Part shown: positions 29,168 to 37,351 of the stretch, piece by piece
How the letters are laid out: the number at the start of each line of letters is the position of its first letter
Numbering within the stretch: the stretch's first letter is position 1
Assembly (NCBI RefSeq): GCF_900230285.1
Contig: NZ_OCNK01000002.1
Span: forward strand, 62,001-126,000
Reading direction: 5' to 3'
From: Blastococcus haudaquaticus
Lineage (GTDB): Bacteria > Actinomycetota > Actinomycetes > Mycobacteriales > Geodermatophilaceae
DNA length: 64,000 bases
Position numbers and translations under genes: made by a program
Notes under the pieces: model-generated
Databases searched by the model: none
What the model was told of the DNA's origin: nothing
What the model saw: the letters and a program-made list of their open reading frames with translations, nothing else

Positions 29168-29512
29168 ATGGGCGAGCGTTCCCTGCGCGGCAGCCGATTG
29201 GGCAGCGTCAGCTACGAGACGGAGCGGAACACCGCACCGATCGACCGGCAGTACGCCGAGTACCGCTGCGCGTCTGGTCACCTGTTCACGGTGCCCTTCG
29301 CCGACGACGCCGAGCTCCCCGACACCTGGGAGTGCAAGTTCGACGGTTCGGCGGCGAAGCTGGTCGGCGGCGCTGAGCCGGCACCCAAGAAGGTCAAGCC
29401 CCCGCGCACCCACTGGGACATGCTGCTCGAGCGTCGTTCCGTGGAGGACCTCGAAGAGGTGCTCGCCGAGCGCCTCGACGTGCTCCGCGGCCGGCGGACC
29501 CGCGCCAGCTGA
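29168..29512 (+). CDS. rbpA: RNA polymerase-binding protein RbpA
   Basis: 114-residue actinobacterial transcription initiation factor that stabilises the open complex and binds sigma-A/sigma-B-type factors. Its order is an N-terminal tail with RGSRLGSVSYETE, the core domain YRCASGHLFTVPFADDAELPDTWECKFDG (zinc- or core-type Cys pair), a basic linker KKVKPPRTHWDM and the sigma-interacting helix LERRSVEDLEEVLAERLDVLRG. AGAGGA lies nine bases before ATG 29168. A SigR-type promoter precedes it and a strong terminator follows. Confidence 0.97.
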   Translation: MGERSLRGSRLGSVSYETERNTAPIDRQYAEYRCASGHLFTVPFADDAELPDTWECKFDGSAAKLVGGAEPAPKKVKPPRTHWDMLLERRSVEDLEEVLAERLDVLRGRRTRAS

Positions 29513-29527
29513 CCCACAGCAGTACCC

Positions 29528-29563
29528 GAACGGCCCCGGTGGAGCGATCCACCGGGGCCGTTC
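29528..29563. terminator. Strong rho-independent-type hairpin after rbpA
   Basis: A 16-bp perfect stem, GAACGGCCCCGGTGGA with TCCACCGGGGCCGTTC, closes on a GCGA (GNRA) tetraloop. It lies between the convergent rbpA and fxsA genes and can act in both directions. No long T-run follows. Confidence 0.85.
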
Positions 29564-29574
29564 TGCGTCCGCCG

Positions 29575-30102
29575 TCAGGTCAGCGGGCGCCCGTCGGGGC
29601 CGCGCACGACCTCGCCCTCGATGACCAGGCGGGTGCTGCCGGAGCCGTGGGGCGGGACGTCGTCAGCGGCGCGGGGCACCTCGGCGGTCCGGACGCTCTC
29701 CACCCGCACCGGAGGCCGGAGGGCATCCGGCAGACGGGCGACCACGAGCCGGGTGAGGGCGCCGCGCACCAGGTTCCGCGTGCCCGGCAGCAGGCAGAGC
29801 AGGCCCACCACATCGCCGATGAAGCCGGGCAGGACCATGAGCAGGCCCCCGGCGGCGACCAGCCCCGCGTTGCCCAGTTCCGTCCCGGGCGAGCGGCGGG
29901 TGCGGGCTCGCTCGCGGAGGTCGGCGAGCGCCTTGGTGCCCTGGCGGGCCAGCAGCACCCAGCCGAGCACGCTGGTCGCCAGCGTGGCCAGGATCGTCCA
30001 GCCGACGCCGATCCACTGCGCCACGAGCACGTAGACGACCAGCTCGGCCAGTACCAGCAGCCCGGCGACCATCCGGATCCGGCGCCCCACGGTGTCACTC
30101 AT
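29575..30102 (-). CDS. fxsA: FxsA-family membrane protein
   Basis: 175-residue cytoplasmic membrane protein. It has N-terminal helices VAGLLVLAELVVYVLVAQWIGVGWTILATLATSVLGWVLL and the family signature region GNAGLVAAGGLLMVLPGFIGDVVGLLCLLPGTRNLVR. FxsA of E. coli prevents exclusion of phage T7 when overproduced; the native role is unknown. The C-terminal 50 residues are polar. Its start lies eight bases inside the end of the upstream mannosyltransferase gene. Confidence 0.88.
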   Translation of the reverse strand: MSDTVGRRIRMVAGLLVLAELVVYVLVAQWIGVGWTILATLATSVLGWVLLARQGTKALADLRERARTRRSPGTELGNAGLVAAGGLLMVLPGFIGDVVGLLCLLPGTRNLVRGALTRLVVARLPDALRPPVRVESVRTAEVPRAADDVPPHGSGSTRLVIEGEVVRGPDGRPLT

Positions 30103-30880
30103 GCTGTTCTGCCTCTCTGCGGCCGGCTCGCGCCGGTACCGGACGGCGCACGCGGCCCGGCAGCCAGTCGGCCAGCCGGTCCCGCAGGCCCCACACGGTG
30201 ACCCGTACCAATGCCTCCCTAACGATCCAGCCGCTCATCTTGCTCCTGCCGAAGGCACGTTCGGTGAACGTGATCGGCACCTCCACGACGGTCGCCCCCG
30301 CCCGGACCGCCCGCCAGGCCCAGTCGACCTGGAAGCAGTACCCCTGACTGGCGACGTCGCCGAAGGGCAGCCGGTCGATCAGCTCCGCGCGCGCCGCCCG
30401 GTACCCGCCGGTGGCGTCGCTCAGCGGCAGCCGCAGCGCCCAGCGGGTGTAGCGGTTGCCCATGCGCGACAGGAGCAGGCGGTGCGCCGGCCAGTCCGTC
30501 ACCGCTCCCCCGGGCACGTAGCGCGACCCCAGGGCCAGGTCGGCCGTGCCCAGGGCGGCCAGCAGGTCGGGCAGTTGCTCGGGGGCGTGCGAGCCGTCCG
30601 CGTCCATCTCGACCAGCACGTCGTAGCCGCGCTCCCGTCCCCACGCGAAGCCGGCGACGTACGCCCGGCCGAGACCCAGCTTGGCGGTGCGGCGCAGGAC
30701 GTGGACGCGGTCGTCGGCCGCGGCGAGCTTCTCGGCGAGCTCACCGGTGCCGTCCGGCGACCCGTCGTCGACGACCAGGGCGTGCGCCTCGGGAACGCTC
30801 GCGTGCAGCCGGTCGAGGATCGCCTCGAGGTTCTCCACCTCGTTGAAGGTCGGGACGACGACCAGCACCCGGTCGGTCAC
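30095..30880 (-). CDS. ppm1: Polyprenol monophosphomannose synthase
   Basis: 261-residue GT2 glycosyltransferase transferring mannose from GDP-mannose to polyprenyl phosphate, providing mannose for lipoglycans and protein O-mannosylation. Motifs are VVVPTFNEVENLEAIL, LVVDDGSPDGTG, the DxD-type EMDADGSH, ALGSRYVPGG and GYCFQVDWAWRAVRAG, as in Dpm1. It has no C-terminal membrane domain. Its GTG overlaps the lnt stop (GTGA). In M. tuberculosis the two activities are fused in one protein, Ppm1/Lnt (Rv2051c); here they are separate, adjacent genes. Confidence 0.92.
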   Translation of the reverse strand: MTDRVLVVVPTFNEVENLEAILDRLHASVPEAHALVVDDGSPDGTGELAEKLAAADDRVHVLRRTAKLGLGRAYVAGFAWGRERGYDVLVEMDADGSHAPEQLPDLLAALGTADLALGSRYVPGGAVTDWPAHRLLLSRMGNRYTRWALRLPLSDATGGYRAARAELIDRLPFGDVASQGYCFQVDWAWRAVRAGATVVEVPITFTERAFGRSKMSGWIVREALVRVTVWGLRDRLADWLPGRVRRPVPARAGRREAEQHE

Positions 30881-32535
30881 CGCGCCGCCCGCCGCCGCAG
30901 GCCGAGGGCGACGACGAGCGCCCCGGCCCCCACCGCCGTCAGGGCCCACTCGGGCGCGGCGCCGATCCGCTGGGCGACGGTGGCGGAGCTCCGCTGGGCG
31001 ATGTCTTCGACGAAGACGTCGGGGGTGAAGAGCTGCGAGGACTCGGTGATCGAGCCGTCGGGCGCCACGATGGCCGAGATGCCGCTGGTCGCCGCCACGA
31101 CGACGGTCCGCCCGAACTCCACGGCCCGCAGCCGGCTCATGGCCAGCTGCTGGGCGCTCTCGTCGGTGTACCCGAAGGTCGCGTTGTTCGTCTGGACCAC
31201 GATCATCCCGGCGCCGTCGTCGACGACGTCGTGCACCAGGCCGTCGTAGACGACCTCGAAGCAGATGAGGTCGCCGAGCCGGGTGCCGCCGATGTCCAGC
31301 ACGCCGACCTCGTCGCCGGCGATGAAGTCCCGCCGGACGAGGTCGACCTTGTCGCTGAAGAACCGGAAGAAGTCGCGTGCGGGCACGTACTCGGCCAGCG
31401 GGACCGGGTGCCGTTTGACGTAGGTGTCGCCCGGCCCCTCCTCGGGGTCCCAGACGATCGCGGTGTTGCTGAGGTTCTCCCCCGGCCCCTCGACGACGGC
31501 GCCGACCAGGATCGGCGCGCTGACGGCGCTGGCCGCCCGGTCGATCTGGCGCGCGGCATCGGCGTTCGTGTACGGGTCGATGTCGGAGCTGTTCTCCGGC
31601 CACACGACGACGTCGGGCTGCGGCTCCTTCCCCGCCGCGACGGCCTCCGCGAGCTCGAGGGTCCGCTGCACGTGGTTGTCGAGGACCGCCCGCCGCTGGG
31701 CGTTGAAGTCCAGCCCGGCGCGGGGCACGTCGCCCTGGATCACGGCCACCGTCGAGGCGGGTCCGCCCGCGGTGAGCGAGCTGCCGGGCAGCGGGAGCCA
31801 CGCGAGCATGCCCACGAGCGGCACGGCCAGGAGAAGGACCACGCTGCCCCCCACCGCTCGCAGGCTCGCGGCGGGCACCTGCAGCGCGGTCGTTCCAGCC
31901 TCTCGCCGGGCCCGGAGGAGGGCGAGCACGGCTGCGGCCAGCAGCGCGCCGACGAGGGCGACGGCGAAGGTGACCAACGGGACGCCGCCGTACGCGGCGA
32001 GGGCCAGCAGCGGTCCCTCGGTCTGGCTGAAGCCGAGCCGGCCCCACGGGAAGCCGTCCAGGACGAACCGCCCGCGCAGGGCCTCGTCGGCCACCCACAG
32101 GGCCGCCGTCCAGACCGGCCAGAGGCGCAGCCGGGAGGTGAGGGCGGTGGCGCCGCCCAGCAGGGCGAGGTGCACGGCCTCCCAGCCGGCGAGCGCCAGC
32201 CACGGGAAGGAGCCGACGTAGATGCCCGTCCAGGACAGCAGCGGGACGAAGAACGCGAGACCGAACGCGAGCCCCAGCCACAGTCCGGAGCGCAGTCGCT
32301 GGCCGTGCACGGCGAGGGCCAGCGCGGCCGGGCCGAGGACCGCCAGGCCCACCAGGTCGTAGCCCGGGAACGCCAGGACGAGGACGAGCCCTCCGGCCAC
32401 CGCGAGGAGGGTGCGCCAGGGCCATCGGGACCGGGCCGCGGGCCGGGCGGCCCACGTGGTCGGCGGGTTCGGCCGCGGCAGCGTGCCGACCGCCGGCTCC
32501 CCTGCTCCTGCCGGCGCCCCTGCCCCTGCCGACAC
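30877..32535 (-). CDS. lnt: Apolipoprotein N-acyltransferase
   Basis: 552-residue membrane enzyme adding the third acyl chain to lipoproteins. Eight or so hydrophobic segments precede and follow the nitrilase-like domain. The catalytic triad is E314 (VVVWPENSS), K374 (YVKRHPVPLAEYVP) and C425 (LICFEVVYD). I start at GTG 32535 because GGGAGG lies six bases upstream; an ATG at 32655 would add 40 poorly conserved residues. Its product acts on secreted lipoproteins, and the next gene, ppm1, overlaps it. Confidence 0.9.
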   Translation of the reverse strand: MSAGAGAPAGAGEPAVGTLPRPNPPTTWAARPAARSRWPWRTLLAVAGGLVLVLAFPGYDLVGLAVLGPAALALAVHGQRLRSGLWLGLAFGLAFFVPLLSWTGIYVGSFPWLALAGWEAVHLALLGGATALTSRLRLWPVWTAALWVADEALRGRFVLDGFPWGRLGFSQTEGPLLALAAYGGVPLVTFAVALVGALLAAAVLALLRARREAGTTALQVPAASLRAVGGSVVLLLAVPLVGMLAWLPLPGSSLTAGGPASTVAVIQGDVPRAGLDFNAQRRAVLDNHVQRTLELAEAVAAGKEPQPDVVVWPENSSDIDPYTNADAARQIDRAASAVSAPILVGAVVEGPGENLSNTAIVWDPEEGPGDTYVKRHPVPLAEYVPARDFFRFFSDKVDLVRRDFIAGDEVGVLDIGGTRLGDLICFEVVYDGLVHDVVDDGAGMIVVQTNNATFGYTDESAQQLAMSRLRAVEFGRTVVVAATSGISAIVAPDGSITESSQLFTPDVFVEDIAQRSSATVAQRIGAAPEWALTAVGAGALVVALGLRRRAAR

Positions 32536-32911
32536 CCACAGCCTCCCGGAACGGCTCCGGCGCCCGGGGTGGTCACCCGGGTACCGGTCACTCCCCCGAG
32601 CCGGTCGGACGGGGTCCGGACCGCCGCGCCGTCGGCTGCGGTCCTGACCCAGCATCCCATCCGGCGCACGTTTGCCGCCGGTCCGTCATCCATCCGGGTC
32701 GGCGGGCCAGCAGGTGCTCCGCGCCGTCTCCGCATCTTCGGGCCGGACGGCCGGTCGCTGGTCGCGATCGGCTCGACCGTTGTCTGATGACGCGGATCCG
32801 AGCAGGCCCCGCCGGAGTGGCCGATCCGCACGTCTCCGACCCGGGCCGCGCGCTCCCTCGACCCGGGATGACCGGAGGGCGTCGCGGCTCGATCCGGAGG
32901 AGCGCATCACG
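32536..32911. other. 376-bp interval upstream of lnt
   Basis: No conserved protein is recognisable on either strand; open frames here have Arg/Pro/Ser-rich products typical of antisense or wrong-frame reading. The interval should contain the lnt promoter. GCGGATC and GATCCGC form an inverted repeat with a loop of about 24 bases near 32793-32830. Its right end holds the ribosome-binding site GGAGGAG (32896-32902) of the micro-ORF below. If lnt starts at 32655 the gap is 256 bp. Confidence 0.5.
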
Positions 32912-32998
32912 GTGCCCCCGAATGGAACTGCAGCGACTGTAGGAACTGCACGCTGCTGCGCGTGTACCTGCGGTGACTGCGGGAGCTACTGTGACTGA
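32912..32998 (+). CDS. Cysteine-rich micro-ORF (28 residues)
   Basis: A GTG at 32912 lies nine bases after a near-ideal ribosome-binding site GGAGGAG (32896-32902) and opens a 28-codon frame ending TGA at 32996-32998. The N-terminal half is small and Thr/Ala/Gly-rich (NGTAATVGTA). The C-terminal half RCCACTCGDCGSYCD has six cysteines in 13 positions (15, 16, 18, 20, 23, 27). GGAACTGCA is repeated at 18-bp spacing within it. It could be a metal-binding peptide or a modified-peptide precursor, or a chance frame; no partner modification gene is adjacent, though the beta-lysine genes follow convergently. Confidence 0.4.
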   Translation: MPPNGTAATVGTARCCACTCGDCGSYCD

Positions 32999-33013
32999 AT
33001 CGTTATCGCGCCG

Positions 33014-33421
33014 TCAAGGGGTCGGGACGACGAGCGTCGCCGTCGCCTCCACCACCGGGAGGGGCGGGTCGAGGACCGCCGCGGCCGACGGCCCGCGCTC
33101 CGGCTCGGCCCGCGCCACGACCCGGGCCGTGCAGCGCAGTTCGCGGCTGCGGCGGCCGATCCGGACCACCTCGCAGGTGGCCTCCAGGACGTCGCCGGCA
33201 CGGACCGGACCGAGGAAGGACACCTCCGAGTAGCCGGCCAGCAGGCCCTCGTCGCCGTCCATCACGATCGCGACCTCGGTGGCCACGTCGCCGAAGAGGC
33301 CGAGCGTGTAGGCGCCGTCGACCAGGGCGCCGCCGTAGTGGGCGTGGGCGTACGGGACGTACCGGCGGTGGGTGACGGTCAGCCCCAGACGGGAGTCATC
33401 GCGGGGGTCGGGCTCGGTCAT
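33014..33421 (-). CDS. kal: 3-aminobutyryl-CoA ammonia-lyase
   Basis: 135-residue hotdog-fold protein, the last lysine-specific enzyme of the beta-lysine pathway, releasing ammonia from 3-aminobutyryl-CoA to give crotonyl-CoA. Seen motifs are RRYVPYAHAHYGGALVDGAYTLGLFGDVATEVAIVMDGDEGLLAGYSEVSFLGPVRAGDVLEATCEV, characteristic of Kal rather than of ordinary thioesterases. Its ATG overlaps the kamE stop (ATGA). The identification leans partly on context. Confidence 0.85.
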   Translation of the reverse strand: MTEPDPRDDSRLGLTVTHRRYVPYAHAHYGGALVDGAYTLGLFGDVATEVAIVMDGDEGLLAGYSEVSFLGPVRAGDVLEATCEVVRIGRRSRELRCTARVVARAEPERGPSAAAVLDPPLPVVEATATLVVPTP

Positions 33422-34185
33422 GCGGGCTCCTTCACCAGTGCGTGGACCAGGTAGCTGGCCACCTCTCCGGGGGTCGTCCCCCGGCCGAAGACCTTGTCGA
33501 CACCGAGGTCGGTCGCCATCGCCGGGTCGAAGCGCGGGCCACCCACGACCAGCAGCGGGCGCGACTCCCCCATCGCCTCGCGGAAGGCGGCGGCGAGCTC
33601 CCGGGTGTTGCGCAGGTGCGCGTCCTTCTGGGTGACCACCTGCGAGACCAGGACGGCGTCGGCACGGGCGGCGCGCGCCCTGGCGACGAGCTCGGGCACC
33701 GTCACTTGCGCGCCGAGATTCGTCACGGCCATCTCGCGCAGGTACTCCAGGCCCTTCTCCCCGGCGAAGCCCTTGACGTTGAGGATCGCGTCGATGCCGA
33801 CCGTGTGGGCGTCGGTGCCGATGCACGCGCCCAGGACGACCAGCTTGCGGTTCAGCCCGGTGCGGATCGCGGCGTTGATCTCCGACGACGACAGCAGCGG
33901 GTAGGCCCGCTCCTCGACGACGACGGCGTCGAGGTCGACCAGGTGCTGGACGCTGCCGTACACGACGAAGAAGGTGTAGCCGCTGTCGATGGCGTGGCTG
34001 TGCACGACCATCGCCGGCCGGATGCCCATCTTGTCCGCCAGCTGCAGCGCGGCGCCCTCGGCCTTCGGACCGGCGGGCACAGGCAGGGTGAAGGAGGTCT
34101 GCACCATCCCGTCGCCCGTGGTGTCCCCGTACGGCCGCACGATCCCCGCGGGGCCCTTGTGGCCACTATGGCCCTGCTCAGGCAC
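33418..34185 (-). CDS. kamE: Beta-lysine 5,6-aminomutase, small (cobalamin) subunit
   Basis: 255-residue adenosylcobalamin- and PLP-dependent subunit. The base-off cobalamin motif DxHxxG is D125-A-H127-T-V-G130. K138 lies eleven residues after H127, the spacing of the PLP-binding lysine relative to this histidine in the clostridial enzyme. A Rossmann-type domain follows (ADAVLVSQVVTQKDAHLRNT...LLVVGGPRFD). With KamD it moves the terminal amino group of beta-lysine to C5. It overlaps kamD by eight bases. Confidence 0.93.
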   Translation of the reverse strand: MPEQGHSGHKGPAGIVRPYGDTTGDGMVQTSFTLPVPAGPKAEGAALQLADKMGIRPAMVVHSHAIDSGYTFFVVYGSVQHLVDLDAVVVEERAYPLLSSSEINAAIRTGLNRKLVVLGACIGTDAHTVGIDAILNVKGFAGEKGLEYLREMAVTNLGAQVTVPELVARARAARADAVLVSQVVTQKDAHLRNTRELAAAFREAMGESRPLLVVGGPRFDPAMATDLGVDKVFGRGTTPGEVASYLVHALVKEPA

Positions 34186-35767
34186 GGGAGACCCCCTCCT
34201 CCAGCAGCTCCAGGGCGGGGTTGTAGGCGTCGGGCCCGGTGGCGACGACGCCGTCCAGGCCCTTGCCGCCGTCGGCCGGGCGCTTCGTGATGCCGAAGGT
34301 GCCGTCGGCGATCGCCTGGATCAGGCCCTCCGGGTGGTCGGCGATCTTCTCCAGCAGACCCACGGCCTCGCTGAGCACGGTGTGCGCCCGCCGGTCGATG
34401 AAACCGCCCGGTGGGGGTGCGAAGTCCTCCGCGAGGTTCCCTGCGGAGTTCAGCACGTAGCGGACGTTGCGCAGCGCCAGGTCGCGGTCGGACAGCCACG
34501 GGGTGACGACGGCCTCGGTCATCATCCCGACCAGCAGGATGCCCTGGCCGGTGAGCGCCCCGGCGAGGTTGAAGAAGCCGTCGAGCAGGTAGCCGCGGAA
34601 CACGTCGCCGGTCATGTGCTTGGTGGGCGGCATCCACTTCAGCGGCGCGTCCGGGAAGAGCCCCCGCGCGAGCAGGGCGTGCGCCAGCTCCAGCCGGAAC
34701 GACTCGGGGACGCCGGGGTCGATCTCGAAGGCGTGCCCGAGGCCCAGCTGCCAGTCCTCGAGGCCGGCCTCCTTGGCCAGCGTCTCGTTGAGCAGCTGGC
34801 TGACCGTGACGGTGTGCGCCTCGTCGACGGCGTCGGCGGTGGTGAGGTAGTTGTCCTCGCCGGTGTTGATGATGATCCCGGCACGGGCGTGCACCATCCG
34901 GCTGAACCGCTGGTCGACGAAGGTGCGCCGCGGATTGATGTCGCGGAAGAGGATCCCGTACATGGCGTCGTTGAGCATCATGTCCAGCCGCTCCAGCCCG
35001 GCCAGGACGGCGATCTCCGGCATGCAGAGCCCCGACGCGTAGTTGGTCAGCCGGACGTAGCGGCCGAGCTCCGCGCTGACGTCGTCCAAGGCGGCCCGCA
35101 TGAGCCGGAAGTTCTCCTGGGTGGCGTAGGTGCCCGCGTAGCCGGTGCGGGTGGCGCCCTCGGGCACGTAGTCCAGCAGCGACTGCCCGGTCGAGCGGAT
35201 GACGGCGATGACGTCGGCCCCGGCCCGGGCGGCCGCCTGGGCCTGCGGGATGTCCTCGTGGATGTCCCCGGTCGCCACGATCAGGTAGATCCAGGGACGG
35301 CGGGGCGGGTCTCCGTGGGTGGCGACCAGTTCCTCCCGCCGCCGGCGGTTGGCGTCGATCCGCGCGATGCCCGCGGCGGCGGCGTCCCGGGCGGCCACGC
35401 GTGCCCGGTCGGCGTCCGCGCCGGTGGGGATCTCGAAGCGTGCCGTCCCGGCGCCGACGTCCTCGGCGAGCTGCTGCAGCGTCCTGCCGGGGGCGAGGGC
35501 GTGCCAGACCGGCAGGGCCGCGCCCGACTCCAGGCCCACCTGGTCGCGGACGGCGTCGACGACCCGGTTGGCCCAGGGCACCCGGTCCTCCAGCCTCCCC
35601 TCCCCCGTCACCGGGTCGGTGCCCGTCAGGCCGGCGAGCCGGAGCACCGCCCGCTCGACCGACACGGTGGTGTGCCGGGAGGCCAGGTCGATCACCGGCT
35701 GCGCGGCTCGGGCGGCCAGCTCGCGGGCGCGGGCCACCAGCGTCGGGTCGAGGTCGAGGGTGCTCAC
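34178..35767 (-). CDS. kamD: Beta-lysine 5,6-aminomutase, large subunit
   Basis: 529-residue alpha subunit containing the catalytic barrel. Family features are VERAVLRLAGLTG near the N terminus, PWIYLIVATGDIHEDIPQAQAAARAGADVIAVIRSTGQSLLDYVPEGAT, YATQENFRLMR, SGLCMPEIAVLAGLERLDMMLNDAMYGILFRDINP and LKWMPPTKHMTG. It converts L-beta-lysine to 3,5-diaminohexanoate with KamE and B12. GTG 35767 overlaps the amidohydrolase stop (GTGA). No B12 riboswitch is visible in the operon leader. Confidence 0.94.
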   Translation of the reverse strand: MSTLDLDPTLVARARELAARAAQPVIDLASRHTTVSVERAVLRLAGLTGTDPVTGEGRLEDRVPWANRVVDAVRDQVGLESGAALPVWHALAPGRTLQQLAEDVGAGTARFEIPTGADADRARVAARDAAAAGIARIDANRRRREELVATHGDPPRRPWIYLIVATGDIHEDIPQAQAAARAGADVIAVIRSTGQSLLDYVPEGATRTGYAGTYATQENFRLMRAALDDVSAELGRYVRLTNYASGLCMPEIAVLAGLERLDMMLNDAMYGILFRDINPRRTFVDQRFSRMVHARAGIIINTGEDNYLTTADAVDEAHTVTVSQLLNETLAKEAGLEDWQLGLGHAFEIDPGVPESFRLELAHALLARGLFPDAPLKWMPPTKHMTGDVFRGYLLDGFFNLAGALTGQGILLVGMMTEAVVTPWLSDRDLALRNVRYVLNSAGNLAEDFAPPPGGFIDRRAHTVLSEAVGLLEKIADHPEGLIQAIADGTFGITKRPADGGKGLDGVVATGPDAYNPALELLEEGVSRA

Positions 35768-37278
35768 GCGAGGTCTCCGATCGGCTCGCCGTCGACGAGC
35801 AGGCCGCGGCACGACGGCACCGCGCGCTGCGACAGGACGGCGGAGAGGGTCTGTTCGGTGGCCCAGAGCGCCAGGTGCGCGGGGGCGCCGACGGCCAGCG
35901 GTCCGACGGGGTGCTCGGCCCGGGCGGCGTACCAGCCGCCGTGGGTGTGCGCGTCGAACGCGTCGAAGGGGCGCAGCCCGGAGCCCGGCGTCCGGTGGTC
36001 CACGGCGGCGTGCACGCCGCCCCACGGGTCCAGCGGGGTCACCGGTGCGTCGCTGCCGAGGGCGAGCGGCACGCCGGCGTCGGCGAGATCGGCGAAGGGG
36101 TTCGTGGCCAGGGCCCGGTCCAGGCCGAGCCGCTCGACGTACATGCCCGCGTCGCCGCCCCAGGCGGCGTCGAACGCCGGCTGCACGCTGGCGACCATGC
36201 CCCAGGCCCGCATCCGGTCCAGCACGGCGTCGTCGCACATCTCCAGGTGCTCGAGCCGGTGGCGGCAGGCGCGGACGGCGGCGACGCCGAGCTGGTCGAC
36301 CACGGCGCCGACCGCGTCGAGCACCTGCCCCACCGCGGCGTCGCCGATGCAGTGGAACCCCGCCTGGATCGATGCCTGCGTGCACGCGCGGACGTGGTCG
36401 ACGAGGGAGGCGGTCTCGAAGCGGAGTGCGCCGGAGGTGTCCGGCCGGTCGGCGTAGGGGGCGCTCAGTGCGGCGGTGTGCGATCCGAAGGCGCCGTCGC
36501 AGAACAGGTCGCCGCCGGCACCGGCGAGGCCGAGCTCGCGCACGACGTCGAGCCCGCCGCGCTCGGCGAGCTCGCCCCAGTAGCCGGTCACCAGGGGGCC
36601 CGGCTCCTCCGCCGCCACGGCCAGGAGGCCGGCCAGGTCGTCGGCGCCGGCGATCTCCGGGCCGCTCATCTCGTGCAGGCTGCCGATGCCCAGCGCCGCG
36701 GCGGCTGCGCGGGTGGCGCGCTGCGCCGCCCGGCGCTGGTCGGCTCCGACCGCTCCGTAGGCCGCCTGGCGGGCAGCGTGGTGGGCGTCGATCCGCAGCT
36801 GCCCGTCGGGGTCGTACCCCGGTAGGCCGGTGATGCCGGGGATGCGGTCGAGCAGGGCCGTGGAGACCGTCGCCGAGTGCACGTCGACCCGCGCCAGGTA
36901 AGCGGGCCGGTCCCCCACGAGGGCGTCGAGGTCGTGGCGGGTCAGCCCGCGCCCCTCCGGCCAGCCCGTCTCGTCCCAGCCGGTGCCGAGCACGATGCCG
37001 GTCGGCGTGCGTCCGACGTGCGCGCGGAGAGCGGCCAGCGCATCGGCCACACTCAGGCTCGAGTGGAGGTCGAGGCCGGTCAGCGCGAGGCCGGTCGCCG
37101 TGGCGTGCACGTGCGCGTCGACGAAGGACGGCGTCACCAGCGCCCCGGCACCGGCGATGACCCGGTCCCCCGCCGGGGCGTCCGCGGCGTCGCCGAGCCA
37201 GGCGATGCGGCCGTCGACCACGGACACCGCACGCCCCGGACGGTCCCCGACGGTCACGTCGGTGATCAGGAGGCTCAC
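35764..37278 (-). CDS. Amidohydrolase family protein (YtcJ-like)
   Basis: 504-residue metal-dependent hydrolase of the YtcJ/amidohydrolase-3 type. The metal site HVHAT follows ALVTPSFVDA, with FHCIGDAAVGQVL, RHRLEHLEMC and a final ALGSDAPVTPLDPWGGV containing the catalytic Asp. It lies inside the beta-lysine operon, fused by overlap to kamD. No step of the textbook pathway needs it; it might deacylate an N-acylated lysine intermediate, which is speculation. AGGAGG precedes the GTG at 37278. Confidence 0.85.
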   Translation of the reverse strand: MSLLITDVTVGDRPGRAVSVVDGRIAWLGDAADAPAGDRVIAGAGALVTPSFVDAHVHATATGLALTGLDLHSSLSVADALAALRAHVGRTPTGIVLGTGWDETGWPEGRGLTRHDLDALVGDRPAYLARVDVHSATVSTALLDRIPGITGLPGYDPDGQLRIDAHHAARQAAYGAVGADQRRAAQRATRAAAAALGIGSLHEMSGPEIAGADDLAGLLAVAAEEPGPLVTGYWGELAERGGLDVVRELGLAGAGGDLFCDGAFGSHTAALSAPYADRPDTSGALRFETASLVDHVRACTQASIQAGFHCIGDAAVGQVLDAVGAVVDQLGVAAVRACRHRLEHLEMCDDAVLDRMRAWGMVASVQPAFDAAWGGDAGMYVERLGLDRALATNPFADLADAGVPLALGSDAPVTPLDPWGGVHAAVDHRTPGSGLRPFDAFDAHTHGGWYAARAEHPVGPLAVGAPAHLALWATEQTLSAVLSQRAVPSCRGLLVDGEPIGDLA

Positions 37279-37351
37279 TCCGCCTCCTCGCTGGCGCTCG
37301 TCAGCTGCCTGACCCTCGGCTGCTCCGCCTTCGGTGCGCTCGCAAGCCCGC

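Noticed and set aside
32672-32998. A longer 108-residue version of the cysteine-rich ORF starting at 32672
   Set aside because: It lacks a ribosome-binding site and its first 80 residues are Arg/Ser/Pro-rich. The short frame from GTG 32912 has the strong signal.
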